Shown one piece after another: positions 16,942 to 26,589 of a stretch of 64,000 nt of DNA. How positions within the stretch are numbered: the stretch's first letter is position 1; each line of letters opens with the position of its first letter. The translations under genes and the position numbers were made by a program. Origin of the DNA: an uncultured Dorea sp. (GTDB taxonomy: Bacteria > Bacillota > Clostridia > Lachnospirales > Lachnospiraceae); NCBI GenBank assembly GCA_910578495.1, contig CAJTRE010000004.1, positions 37,708-101,707 of the forward strand, read 5' to 3'. Under the pieces are notes generated by a model that worked only from the letters and a program-made list of their open reading frames with translations, did not search any database and was not told where the DNA came from.

Positions 16942-17802
16942 ATGAAAAATGACAGACAGAGAACTTTTTTATTGATTACGATACCAATTCTTGTATTGTT
17001 TTTTTGCTTTAACACACTGCCGCTCATTAAAGGTGTAATCTATAGCTTTACGAATTTCAAAGGCTATGGAGAGTTTGAATGGGTAGGACTTCGGAATTAC
17101 ATAGACCTGTTTGGGGATCCAAGAGTGGGCAGCTCCTATCTCTTCACCTTTAAACTAGCTATAGTGACCACCATTGTAGTAAATGTTCTAAGCCTTCTTC
17201 TCGCGCTTGGATTAAACAGCAAGATTAAATTTAAAAGCGCTCTGCGCGGAATGTATTTTATTCCAAATATTTTGGGTGCATTGGTTGTCGGCTATATTTT
17301 CAATTATTTCTTTGCTTACATCCTTCCGGCAGGAATTAAGATGATGGGAGGAGAAGGAAACAGTATGCTGTCAAGCAGCAAATGGGCATGGGTAGCCATT
17401 ATGATTGTGTGTGCATGGCAGGCAATTGCTATGAATACCATCATTTATATTTCAGGTCTGCAGACAGTTCCAGAAGATGTCTATGAAGCAGGCTCCTTGG
17501 ATGGAGCCACAGGATGGGGCAAGTTCAAGCACCTGACCTTCCCGTTGATTCTTCCGTTTTTCAGCATCAACATGGTGCTTTCTACGAAGAATTTCCTCAT
17601 GGTGTTCGACCAGATTATGGCATTGACAAAGGGTGGTCCTGCACAGAGTACAGAGTCCATTTCCTACTTAATATATAATAACGGTATAACCGGCGGTCAG
17701 TTCGGCTTCCAAAGTGCGAATGCAGTTGTATTTTTTGTACTGATCGTGGTGATTTCCGTAGCACAGATGAACTTTACCAGCGGAAAGGAGGAGCAGTTGT
17801 AA
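16942..17802 (+). CDS. Sugar ABC transporter permease (MalF/MsmF type)
   Basis: A 286-residue membrane protein with six predicted helices and the inner-membrane-component EAA loop EAGSLDGATGWGKFKHLTFP (about 183-202), which contacts the ATPase. It pairs with the next permease; their genes overlap by one base (TAATG). No ATP-binding subunit is encoded in this locus, so a shared MsmK-type ATPase from elsewhere must drive the importer. Confidence 0.93.
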   Translation: MKNDRQRTFLLITIPILVLFFCFNTLPLIKGVIYSFTNFKGYGEFEWVGLRNYIDLFGDPRVGSSYLFTFKLAIVTTIVVNVLSLLLALGLNSKIKFKSALRGMYFIPNILGALVVGYIFNYFFAYILPAGIKMMGGEGNSMLSSSKWAWVAIMIVCAWQAIAMNTIIYISGLQTVPEDVYEAGSLDGATGWGKFKHLTFPLILPFFSINMVLSTKNFLMVFDQIMALTKGGPAQSTESISYLIYNNGITGGQFGFQSANAVVFFVLIVVISVAQMNFTSGKEEQL

Positions 17803-18647
17803 TGAAGGAGAAAAAAGTGATAGAAAAGGCAAACTGGCCGGTTACCATACTCTTGATTGCAGGATTGATTACGGTTGCATTTCCTCTTTATCTGACTATT
17901 GTGATAGCATTGAAACAGCCCCAGGAGATGACAAACAGTATTGCGGGAATCCTTTCCCTCCCTAAGAGTTTCAGCTTAAGTAATTTTGCCGAAGCAATGC
18001 GCTTAACCGATTTTTGGCGCTCTCTTGGAAACAGTGTGTTGATTACGACTGTGACTGTTGTGGTTTCCATAGTGCTGCATTCTCTTTTGGGATATACAAT
18101 TGGAAGAAACAAAGCGCGTAACAAGTGGTATAATCTGGCATACCTGTATGTAGTGAGCGGTATGTTCGTACCATTTGCCATTTTGATGATGCCCCTGGTA
18201 AAACAGACTGCCCAGCTTAAAATTGATAACGTGGTTGGCGTAATTATCTGTTATGTGGTATTTTATATGCCGATGAACGTTCTTTTGTATTCTGGCTATC
18301 TTGTAAATATACCCGTTGCATTGGAAGAGGCGGCGAGAGTAGACGGGGCATCAACATGGAAAACTTATTGGAGCATTATTTTCCCGATTATGAAACCGAT
18401 GCATGCAACGGTTGCCGTACTGACGGCCCTTGGTACATGGAATGATGTGATGACGCCTCTGGTTATCTTAGGCGGAGGGAAGATGAACACGCTGCCGCTT
18501 GCGCAGCTGACTTTCCAGACTCAGTTCGGAACGAATTACAATCTGGCATTTGCATCGTATTTATTAGCGCTTCTGCCGATTCTCCTCTTCTATATTTTCT
18601 GTCAGAAGCAGATTCTTAACGGCGTAGTAAATGGAGCGGTGAAATAA
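17802..18647 (+). CDS. Sugar ABC transporter permease (MalG/MsmG type)
   Basis: A 281-residue membrane protein with six predicted helices and an EAA loop (EEAARVDGASTWKTYWSIIFP region, about 176-196). It forms the membrane channel with the preceding permease. The ATG overlaps the previous stop, so translation is coupled. The alpha-galactosidase gene begins 29 bases later. Confidence 0.93.
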   Translation: MKEKKVIEKANWPVTILLIAGLITVAFPLYLTIVIALKQPQEMTNSIAGILSLPKSFSLSNFAEAMRLTDFWRSLGNSVLITTVTVVVSIVLHSLLGYTIGRNKARNKWYNLAYLYVVSGMFVPFAILMMPLVKQTAQLKIDNVVGVIICYVVFYMPMNVLLYSGYLVNIPVALEEAARVDGASTWKTYWSIIFPIMKPMHATVAVLTALGTWNDVMTPLVILGGGKMNTLPLAQLTFQTQFGTNYNLAFASYLLALLPILLFYIFCQKQILNGVVNGAVK

Positions 18648-18676
18648 GAAAAACAAAGCGTAAAGGAGTAAACAGC

Positions 18677-20869
18677 ATGGGAGTTATATATGACGAGAAA
18701 AAAAAGACGTTCACTTTGCACACGAAAAATACAACATATCAGATGAAGACAGATCAGTACGGATATTTGCTGCATCTGTATTATGGAAGGAAAACCAAAG
18801 GCTGTATGGATTATCTGCTGACTTATGCAGACAGGGGATTTTCCGGCAACCCTTATGAAGCGGGAAATGACCGAACCTATTCCCTCGATGCTCTTCCTCA
18901 GGAATTTCCGAGCCAGGGTACGGGTGACTACCGAAGCATTGCCTTCGCGGTGGAGAATATAGACGGTTCCTGCGCCTGTGACCTGCGTTATGAGAGTTAC
19001 GAGATTGTGGAGGGCAAATATGCCCTTCCCGGTCTTCCGGCAGTCTATGCCGGGGACGAGGAGGCGAAGACCCTGAAAATTTATCTGAAGGATTCAGTGA
19101 CGGAGGTTGGCGTGTGCCTGTTGTATGGCGTGCTTCCAGAGCTTGACATCATTACTCGAAGCGTTGTGGTGACAAACAATGGGCATGGAAAAATTTATCT
19201 GGAAAAGGTACAAAGCGCAAACCTTGATTTTGTCACAGGCAATTATGATCTGATTACTTTTTATGGAAGGCATGCTATGGAGCGGAACTTTCAAAGGATG
19301 CCTGTGGAGCATGGTGTCCAGATGATTGAAAGCAGACGGGGAATTTCCAGTCATCAATATAATCCCATGATGATTTTGACCAAACGTGGAACCTGTGAGG
19401 ATTACGGGGGCTGCTATGCCATGTCTTTCGTCTATAGTGGGAGTTTTAAGGGACAGGCGGAAAAAGATCAGTATAATCAGACAAGGATGATGATTGGTCT
19501 TAATGACGACGGCTTTTCCTATCCGCTTAAGCCGGGGGAAACATTTTATGCGCCGGAGGTAATCCTGACCTACAGCGCCAGCGGTCTGGGAGAGCTTTCC
19601 GGGAATCTTCATTCCTGTATCCGCACCCATGTATGTCGTGGAAAATATAAAGATGCGGTGCGCCCGGTGCTGTTAAATAGCTGGGAAGCGTCATATTTTG
19701 ATTTTAACGGAGAAGCTATTTATGAGTTGGCGAAGCATGCTGCTGAATGCGGCATTGAGCTGTTAGTGATGGATGATGGGTGGTTCGGCAAACGAAATGA
19801 TGACAGCAGTGGTTTGGGAGACTGGGATGTAAATGAGGAAAAGCTTGGCGAGACATTGAAAAATCTTATTTCCCGTATCAATGGTCTTGGGTTAAAGTTT
19901 GGAATATGGTTTGAACCCGAAGCGGTCAGTGAGGACAGCGAGCTTTTCCGAAAACATCCGGACTGGGCTTTGACAATACCGGGAAGAAATCCGGTGCATG
20001 GCAGAAACCAGCTTGTTTTGGATTTTTCCAGAAAAGAAGTGGTGGACGGTGTATTTTCGCAGATGTGCCGGCTTTTGGATGAGGAAAACATTGAATATGT
20101 GAAATGGGATATGAACCGGGCGCTGTCCGATGTGTATTCGGCAGTGACAAAGGAGCAAGGGCGTGTATTGTATGACTATGTGCTGGGACTTTATGATTTC
20201 CTGGAACGCCTGATTACCAGATATCCGAATCTGCTCATTGAGGGATGCAGTGGGGGAGGCGGACGTTTTGATGCAGGAATGCTGTATTATACGCCTCAGA
20301 TATGGTGTAGTGATAATACAGACGCCATAGACCGTCTGCGGATTCAGTATGGCACCTCATTTGGATATCCGGTGTCTGCGGTGGGTTCTCATGTATCCGC
20401 AGTACCGAACCATCAGACGGGCAGGGAAACGCCTATGAATACCAGAAAGGTGGCAGCTATGTCAGGAACCTTTGGCTATGAGCTGGATCTTGGAAAACTT
20501 ACGGCACAGGAGAAGCAGGAAGTGAGAAAACAGGTGGAAGAATACCATAAATATGCGCCGCTGATTCAAAATGGCCGATATTACCGGTTATCCAATCCTT
20601 TTGTCGATGAAACGGGGGCATGGGCTTTTGTGGCGCAGGATCAGTCGGAGCTTCTTCTTAATGTAGTGATGCTTGAGACGCATGGCAATATGACACAGAC
20701 GTATGTTCGGCTGAAGGGATTGAAAAAGGATGCTTTTTATCGGGAAGAAAGGAGCGGCTGCATATATCCGGCGGATGCTTTGATGGAAGTGGGCTGTCCG
20801 ATGCCATTGGAGCTGGGGGCTTATCAGGCGCACCAGTATTATTTTGTGAAGGTTTCGGACGAAATATAA
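18677..20869 (+). CDS. Alpha-galactosidase, GH36
   Basis: A 730-residue GH36 enzyme, the usual length for intracellular alpha-galactosidases of Firmicutes, without a signal peptide. It releases galactose from raffinose, melibiose or stachyose after import. The nucleophile is the Asp of VKWDMNR (about 477) and the acid/base the Asp of WCSDNTDA (about 546). The substrate-binding stretches WEASYFDFN and LLVMDDGWFGKR are also present. It follows the permeases in the same operon and is followed by two GH13 enzymes that can deal with the sucrose or glucoside left behind. Confidence 0.95.
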   Translation: MGVIYDEKKKTFTLHTKNTTYQMKTDQYGYLLHLYYGRKTKGCMDYLLTYADRGFSGNPYEAGNDRTYSLDALPQEFPSQGTGDYRSIAFAVENIDGSCACDLRYESYEIVEGKYALPGLPAVYAGDEEAKTLKIYLKDSVTEVGVCLLYGVLPELDIITRSVVVTNNGHGKIYLEKVQSANLDFVTGNYDLITFYGRHAMERNFQRMPVEHGVQMIESRRGISSHQYNPMMILTKRGTCEDYGGCYAMSFVYSGSFKGQAEKDQYNQTRMMIGLNDDGFSYPLKPGETFYAPEVILTYSASGLGELSGNLHSCIRTHVCRGKYKDAVRPVLLNSWEASYFDFNGEAIYELAKHAAECGIELLVMDDGWFGKRNDDSSGLGDWDVNEEKLGETLKNLISRINGLGLKFGIWFEPEAVSEDSELFRKHPDWALTIPGRNPVHGRNQLVLDFSRKEVVDGVFSQMCRLLDEENIEYVKWDMNRALSDVYSAVTKEQGRVLYDYVLGLYDFLERLITRYPNLLIEGCSGGGGRFDAGMLYYTPQIWCSDNTDAIDRLRIQYGTSFGYPVSAVGSHVSAVPNHQTGRETPMNTRKVAAMSGTFGYELDLGKLTAQEKQEVRKQVEEYHKYAPLIQNGRYYRLSNPFVDETGAWAFVAQDQSELLLNVVMLETHGNMTQTYVRLKGLKKDAFYREERSGCIYPADALMEVGCPMPLELGAYQAHQYYFVKVSDEI

Positions 20870-20903
20870 ATAGGCTCATAGAAAAGAAAAGGAGACGACA
20901 ATA

Positions 20904-22772
20904 GTGATGCAGAAAAAGAAAAAAAACGAGGACTGCTTTCAGGAGCGGCTTTGGCGACATCACGATGAACTGCGCTGGCTGTACATGGAACTTTATAATA
21001 ACAACGATATGTTTGGAGAACTGTGCAGTACAATGCAGAGCTTTTATAAAGAGAGAAGTGCTTCTTTAAAAGAACTGGATGGAAAGCGGGAAAAGAATCC
21101 TGACTGGTTCCGGAAAAATGACATGCTTGGCATGATGCTGTATATTGATAATTTTGCAGGCAGTCTTAAGGGCGTAAAGGAGCATATAGACTATCTTCAG
21201 TCCTGCAATGTAAACTGTATTCATCTGATGCCTTTCCTGGATTCGCCCAAAGGACGTTCTGATGGAGGATATGCCGTAGCGAATTTCCGTAAGGTAAGAG
21301 AGGATCTGGGAACGATGGAGGATCTTCAGGAACTTTCCAAGGAGTGCCACAGGCGTGACATAAGCCTTTGCATGGATTTCGTAATGAATCATACATCCGA
21401 GGAGCATGAGTGGGCGAAGCGTGCCAGAAATGGTGAGGGGGAATACATGAGCCGATATTTCTTTTTTGATAATTATGATGTTCCGGCTCAGTATGAGAAG
21501 ACAGTACCCCAAGTGTTTCCAACTACCGCTCCGGGAAATTTCACATGGATTCCGGAAGTAGAGCATCATGTTATGACCACGTTTTACCCGTATCAGTGGG
21601 ATTTGAATTACAGAAATCCCAGAGTGTTCAACGAGATGATGTATAATTTTCTGTTCCTGGCAAATCAAGGAATGGATGTGATTCGTATTGATGCGGTTCC
21701 TTATATCTGGAAGGAGCTGGGAACAAACTGCCGCAACCTTCCGAAGGTGCATTCCATTGTCCGGATGATGCGCATGATTAGCGAAGTAGTATGTCCGGGC
21801 GTGATTCTCTTAGGAGAGGTCGTGATGGAGCCGGAAAAAGTGACTCCTTATTTCGGAACTGTGGAAAAACCAGAATGTCATATGCTGTACAATGTAACCA
21901 CTATGGCAACTACATGGAATTCTGTAGCAACCAGGGACGTACGTCTTTTGAAAAAACAGATGGACATTGTGAATCGCCTGCCTAAGGAATATACATTTTT
22001 AAATTACCTGCGTTGTCATGACGACATTGGCTGGGGGCTTGATTATCCTACGTTAAAGGAGTGGGGAATGAAGGAAGTCCCTCATAAGAAGTTTTTAAAT
22101 GAGTATTTTACAGGAAGAACACAGGGCAGTATAAGTCGCGGCGAGCTTTATAATGAAGATCTGGTTACAGGAGATGCCCGTTTTTGCGGCACAACAGCTT
22201 CCATGTGCGGAATCGAAAGCGCAGGTTTTGAACAGAATCCGGAAAAGATGGAAGAGGCGATTGCATTTGCTATTATGCTCCATGCTTATATGTTGACACA
22301 GTCTGGCATTCCAATGCTTTATAGTGGAGATGAAATCGGACAGGTTAATGATTATACTTACAAGGAGGATTCGGAAAAAAGAGAAGATTCCAGATACATT
22401 CATCGTGGGAAATTTCCATGGAAGCTGACGGAGAATATCAAAGACGCTAAGACGGTACAAGGCAAGCTTTTTCCGGCGCTATCCAAACTGGCGCTCCTTC
22501 GTAAGGAGGAGATGGTATTTGCAGGAGAGGCCAATGTGTGGACACTGGAAACGAGGAATGATTCTGTTCTTGGTATTGGGCGCAGAATGGGCGAGGAGCT
22601 GTTGATTGCGGTGTTTAATTTCCATGATAGGACGCAGGAGATAGGGCTTTTGACAGAAGAAGTTTTGGTTGGAGGTAAATTCCAGAATCTCATCACAGGA
22701 GAGAGTGTGGATTTGACGAAGCCGGTGGTCTTGGAAGGACATAGCTTTCTGTGGGCGAAGAGGAGGAAATAA
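20904..22772 (+). CDS. Amylosucrase-like GH13 enzyme (subfamily 4 type)
   Basis: A 622-residue GH13 protein close in length and motifs to amylosucrase, which cleaves sucrose and transfers glucose to a glucan or releases fructose. Visible signatures are MDFVMNHTSEEH, the nucleophile Asp in VIRIDAVPYIWKE (about 263), the acid/base Glu in LLGEVVMEPE (about 304), LRCHDDIGWG and a FLNEYF-TGSISRGE region. The start is GTG 20904 or ATG 20907; an AGGAG precedes both. In this operon it may process the sucrose left after alpha-galactosidase action. Sucrose phosphorylase or another sucrose-active specificity is possible. Confidence 0.82.
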   Translation: MMQKKKKNEDCFQERLWRHHDELRWLYMELYNNNDMFGELCSTMQSFYKERSASLKELDGKREKNPDWFRKNDMLGMMLYIDNFAGSLKGVKEHIDYLQSCNVNCIHLMPFLDSPKGRSDGGYAVANFRKVREDLGTMEDLQELSKECHRRDISLCMDFVMNHTSEEHEWAKRARNGEGEYMSRYFFFDNYDVPAQYEKTVPQVFPTTAPGNFTWIPEVEHHVMTTFYPYQWDLNYRNPRVFNEMMYNFLFLANQGMDVIRIDAVPYIWKELGTNCRNLPKVHSIVRMMRMISEVVCPGVILLGEVVMEPEKVTPYFGTVEKPECHMLYNVTTMATTWNSVATRDVRLLKKQMDIVNRLPKEYTFLNYLRCHDDIGWGLDYPTLKEWGMKEVPHKKFLNEYFTGRTQGSISRGELYNEDLVTGDARFCGTTASMCGIESAGFEQNPEKMEEAIAFAIMLHAYMLTQSGIPMLYSGDEIGQVNDYTYKEDSEKREDSRYIHRGKFPWKLTENIKDAKTVQGKLFPALSKLALLRKEEMVFAGEANVWTLETRNDSVLGIGRRMGEELLIAVFNFHDRTQEIGLLTEEVLVGGKFQNLITGESVDLTKPVVLEGHSFLWAKRRK

Positions 22773-22774
22773 AG

Positions 22775-24445
22775 ATGCAGCAAGCATGGTGGAAAAAGAG
22801 TGTTATTTACCAGATTTATCCCAGAAGTTTTGCGGACAGCAATGGGGACGGTATCGGTGATTTAAACGGAATCACCGAACATCTGGATTATTTGAAGGAG
22901 CTGGGCGTGGATGTGATCTGGTTGTCTCCGGTATATCAGTCTCCGAATGATGACAATGGCTACGATATTTCAGATTATCAAGCAATTATGAAGGAATTTG
23001 GTACTATGGAGGACTTTGACAGGATGCTTTTAGAGATGCATAAGCGCGGTCTGAAGCTTATGATGGATCTCGTAGTAAATCATACCTCTGACGAACACCT
23101 ATGGTTTACCAAAAGCCGCAGTTCTCTTAATAATGAATATCGGGATTACTATATATGGAAGGATGGCAAAGAAGAAAATGGTATGAAAAAGGCTCCCAAC
23201 AACTGGGGTTCTTGTTTCGGCGGTTCTGCCTGGGAATATGACGAGAGTACGGACATGTATTATCTGCATTGCTTTTCCAAAAAACAGCCTGATTTAAACT
23301 GGGAAAATGAAAAGGTTCGCAGAGAGGTCTTTGATATGATGACCTGGTGGTGCCAGAAAGGGGTAGATGGTTTCCGAATGGATGTCATTAGTATGATTTC
23401 CAAGAATCCTGACTATCCTGACGGAGATACCCAAGGGGGTCTGTATGGAAGCTTTGGCCCTTATGTGTGCAATGGTCCCCGCGTTCACGAATACCTGCAG
23501 GAAATGAACCGGGAGGTGCTTTCCAGGTTTGATTTGATTACCGTCGGAGAAACCTCCGGTGTTACTGTGAAAGAGGCAAAAAAATATGCAAACCTGGACG
23601 GAAGCGAGCTGAACATGGTTTTTCAGTTTGAACACACAGACATGTCGGATGGTAAGTGTGGAAAATGGACCACTAAAAAACGGTCTTTGAAGGAATTAAA
23701 AGCGGCACTGAACCATTGGCAGACTGGATTGGAGGGACATGCATGGAACAGTCTTTACTGGGATAATCATGACCAGCCTCGCGCCGTCTCTCGTTTCGGG
23801 AACGACAGTCCTATGTATCGGGAGCGTTCTGCAAAAATGATTGCTACTTGTCTTCATTTGATGAAGGGGACTCCTTATATTTACCAAGGGGAAGAATTAG
23901 GCATGACCAATGCTTATTTTACACGTATTGAAGATTATCGGGATATTGAAAGTCTGAATGCTTTTCGTGAATTGACTGGGAATGGTCTGGTGGATGAGGA
24001 AGATATGATGAGCCGTCTGGCGGCAGTGAGTCGGGATAATGCCCGCACGCCTATGCAGTGGGATGAAAACGAGAATGCCGGATTTACTTCCGGCACACCA
24101 TGGATTCCGGTAAATCCGAACTATCTTCAGATCAATGCCAAAGCTGCGCAGGAGGATAAGGATAGCATATTTTATTATTACCAGAAACTTATCCGTCTTA
24201 GAAAATCGAGGGATATTATTATTGATGGGGTATTCCAAAGCCTGATGGACGAAGAGGAACACATTTATGCTTACCAGCGGACACTCGGCCAAGAGCGCCT
24301 TGTGGTAGCCTGCAATTTCACAGAGCAGGAGACTTTTTGTAACTTGTTTGATGAGCCTGGGGAAGAATTAATCTCTAACTATCGCTTCCACAAAGTCGGC
24401 GTACTGAAGCCTTATGAGGCCAGAGCCGTTCTTTATTCAAGATGA
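22775..24445 (+). CDS. GH13 alpha-glucosidase / oligo-1,6-glucosidase
   Basis: A 556-residue cytoplasmic GH13 (subfamily 31 type) enzyme opening with WWKKSVIYQIYPRSFADSNG. Catalytic residues lie in GFRMDVIS (Asp about 202), TVGETSG (Glu about 258) and DNHDQPR (about 329). It hydrolyses terminal alpha-glucosidic bonds, for example in isomaltose or sucrose. Start ATG 22775 follows GAGGAGG and is only 2 bases after the previous stop, so the two genes are co-translated. Last gene of the operon; a strong hairpin follows. Confidence 0.92.
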   Translation: MQQAWWKKSVIYQIYPRSFADSNGDGIGDLNGITEHLDYLKELGVDVIWLSPVYQSPNDDNGYDISDYQAIMKEFGTMEDFDRMLLEMHKRGLKLMMDLVVNHTSDEHLWFTKSRSSLNNEYRDYYIWKDGKEENGMKKAPNNWGSCFGGSAWEYDESTDMYYLHCFSKKQPDLNWENEKVRREVFDMMTWWCQKGVDGFRMDVISMISKNPDYPDGDTQGGLYGSFGPYVCNGPRVHEYLQEMNREVLSRFDLITVGETSGVTVKEAKKYANLDGSELNMVFQFEHTDMSDGKCGKWTTKKRSLKELKAALNHWQTGLEGHAWNSLYWDNHDQPRAVSRFGNDSPMYRERSAKMIATCLHLMKGTPYIYQGEELGMTNAYFTRIEDYRDIESLNAFRELTGNGLVDEEDMMSRLAAVSRDNARTPMQWDENENAGFTSGTPWIPVNPNYLQINAKAAQEDKDSIFYYYQKLIRLRKSRDIIIDGVFQSLMDEEEHIYAYQRTLGQERLVVACNFTEQETFCNLFDEPGEELISNYRFHKVGVLKPYEARAVLYSR

Positions 24446-24471
24446 AATTTGGACATATAGGAAGAAATGAA

Positions 24472-24511
24472 TAGGGAAGACAGTGATTTGTTTGAGTCAC
24501 TGTCTTCCCTA
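24472..24511 (+). terminator. Hairpin ending the sugar operon
   Basis: A perfect 15-bp stem (TAGGGAAGACAGTGA at 24472-24486 and its complement at 24497-24511) with a 10-base loop, 27 bases after the last stop. There is no strong T run after it, so it may end transcription poorly or protect the mRNA end. Confidence 0.65.
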
Positions 24512-24661
24512 AAATTATCTCTATCTATAAAAAGAGAAAAAGTATATGTGTTTTGGTGACAGGGGTTGTGCTCGAATATTTTGAGTGATATGATGAAGGA
24601 ACAATGGGGAAAATAGTCAAGGATATAATTTATTCAAATAGAATGTTGGTGAGGTGTAAAT

Positions 24662-26506
24662 ATGGCAAAAAATATTGAGCCAAGTCTTGTGAAGATTGGG
24701 GACTATCTTAAATTAGACGATGATACAGTTTTTACTATCCCTGAATATCAAAGAGCTTATTCTTGGAGTATTGACAACTGTGATAAATTATGGCAAGACA
24801 TTATAGATTATATAGAAAGCGACAACAAAGACAGTTATTTTTTTGGAACCATTATCGTGAATTGTCAAGATAATGATACAAAATATGGACTTATCGACGG
24901 TCAACAGCGTACCACTACTTTTCTTTTGCTTCTAAAAGCTTTGCTGCTGAGAATCAATACAGCTATTGCAACCACAGCTAATGATGAAGATTCTATTAAA
25001 TTATTCAATGCGTTAAAAGAGCGTAGAAGAAGGATAATGAGCATTCTTTATAAGGTGGATGCGGAAGAAATTGAAGATACGCCGAATATAAGTAAGGATA
25101 AAGAGATTTGTAGTAAAGCTGATATAATCGAAAATTACTCTATCAATGAACAATACAAAACTGAATTGAATACAATTTTAAAATCAGTAGAATATAGCGA
25201 AGCTGAAAGCAATGCGATTAAGCTTCCAAGGAAACAGAAAGATAATAAATATACTAACTTTTTCAGAAATTTTAAATTTTTCTATGGAAAGTGCAGTAAT
25301 TTGTCTGAGTCTACGGTAAATCAAATTGTTAAGTCTGTAATTGAGAAGTGTGAAGTTATTGAAATAAAAAGCTGGAAGGTTGAGCAAGCAATTACAATGT
25401 TCAATTCATTAAATTCCGATGGAATGCCGTTATATGATTCGGATATTATATCTGCAAAATTATATGCTGTTGCTGAAAAGATGGGTGAAGGTGAGAAATT
25501 CACTTCTATGTGGAAAGAGTTATTAACTATAGTCAGCGAACTTAAAAATATGCGAATTGCGGATATTGATTCCATTTTAACCCAACAAATGTATTACGAA
25601 AGAGCAAAAAACAAGGATATTGTTAATAGTGCTGGAACCGTTGATGTAACTGTTCCGGGATTAAGAAGATATTTTACTGATATAAACAAAGATATTCTTA
25701 ATAATCCTATCGAGCTTTGTAAAGGAATGATTAACCTTTCAAAAATTTGGAGAAAGATTGCTGTATATCCTATAACACAAGTATTACTGAAATTTAATGA
25801 AAATACGAAGTTGTTTCTGGCAAGCTATTTTTATAGATTTGATGAGGGGGAAATAACTGAAGAAATAGTTAAACCACTCTTGGAAAATTTTCTTAAATTG
25901 TTTACAATTCTAGAATTGGTAGATACCGGATATTCGAGTAAATATTTTAAAACCTTCCTTTTCGGAGAAGAAGCTAAATTGGTTGATCCTTCTATAACAA
26001 TGGATGAAATTACAAGAAATTTTGATTTACATATAAATACGAATTGGGACAAAAAAGCGATTAACGAATCTATAATGGATTATGACAAGCATATCCTTGT
26101 CTATTTAAATGAATATCTTGTGGCGAAAGAAAGAGGAATCACCTTTAATTTAACTTCGCCATACGATATTGAACATATAATGCCCTATAGTACCAATATT
26201 CAAACAATTCGTAAAGATGCCGGTATTGATACAGAAGAAGAATTTTACAGTATAGTAAATAAGTTGGGAAACAAAATACTTCTTGAGCAGAAAATCAATC
26301 GTTCTATTGGTAATGAGTGGTTTAGAACTAAAGTGTCAACGAAACTTGAAGAAAAAACAGGATATATCGATAGCAGTTATCCTATGGCGAAAGAGTTAGT
26401 TGAAAAGTTTAGAAATGAATCAAAACCATATTGGAAAAAAGAAGATATTAAAAATGCAACGGAAGAAGCAAGCAATAGAATTGTTGGGTTCATTTTCGGA
26501 GCTTAG
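24662..26506 (+). CDS. DUF262/DUF1524 protein, GmrSD-like type IV restriction enzyme
   Basis: A 614-residue single-chain protein. The N-terminal DUF262 (GmrS-like, ParB-fold NTPase) has IPEYQRAYSW (about 26-35) and DGQQRTTT (about 79-86). The C-terminal DUF1524 (GmrD-like) HNH nuclease has IEHIMPYSTN near 501-510 and later NKILLEQKINRSIGN. Fused proteins of this kind restrict modified phage DNA (GmrSD, BrxU) or act with phosphorothioate systems (SspE). No dnd/ssp or BREX gene is beside it, so it probably acts alone. It is AT-rich and lies alone after the sugar operon, as an acquired gene would. Confidence 0.88.
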   Translation: MAKNIEPSLVKIGDYLKLDDDTVFTIPEYQRAYSWSIDNCDKLWQDIIDYIESDNKDSYFFGTIIVNCQDNDTKYGLIDGQQRTTTFLLLLKALLLRINTAIATTANDEDSIKLFNALKERRRRIMSILYKVDAEEIEDTPNISKDKEICSKADIIENYSINEQYKTELNTILKSVEYSEAESNAIKLPRKQKDNKYTNFFRNFKFFYGKCSNLSESTVNQIVKSVIEKCEVIEIKSWKVEQAITMFNSLNSDGMPLYDSDIISAKLYAVAEKMGEGEKFTSMWKELLTIVSELKNMRIADIDSILTQQMYYERAKNKDIVNSAGTVDVTVPGLRRYFTDINKDILNNPIELCKGMINLSKIWRKIAVYPITQVLLKFNENTKLFLASYFYRFDEGEITEEIVKPLLENFLKLFTILELVDTGYSSKYFKTFLFGEEAKLVDPSITMDEITRNFDLHINTNWDKKAINESIMDYDKHILVYLNEYLVAKERGITFNLTSPYDIEHIMPYSTNIQTIRKDAGIDTEEEFYSIVNKLGNKILLEQKINRSIGNEWFRTKVSTKLEEKTGYIDSSYPMAKELVEKFRNESKPYWKKEDIKNATEEASNRIVGFIFGA

Positions 26507-26589
26507 TGTACTATGCCAATGAAAGAAAAAACGGTGAAAAAATGTCAAAATAGATGTGATGAAGGGGAGTTCTAAGGCAAGAATTCGTT

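Noticed and set aside
24590..24661. Clear promoter for the DUF262 gene
   Set aside because: Only weak -35/-10 pairs can be picked out; none is convincing enough to list.
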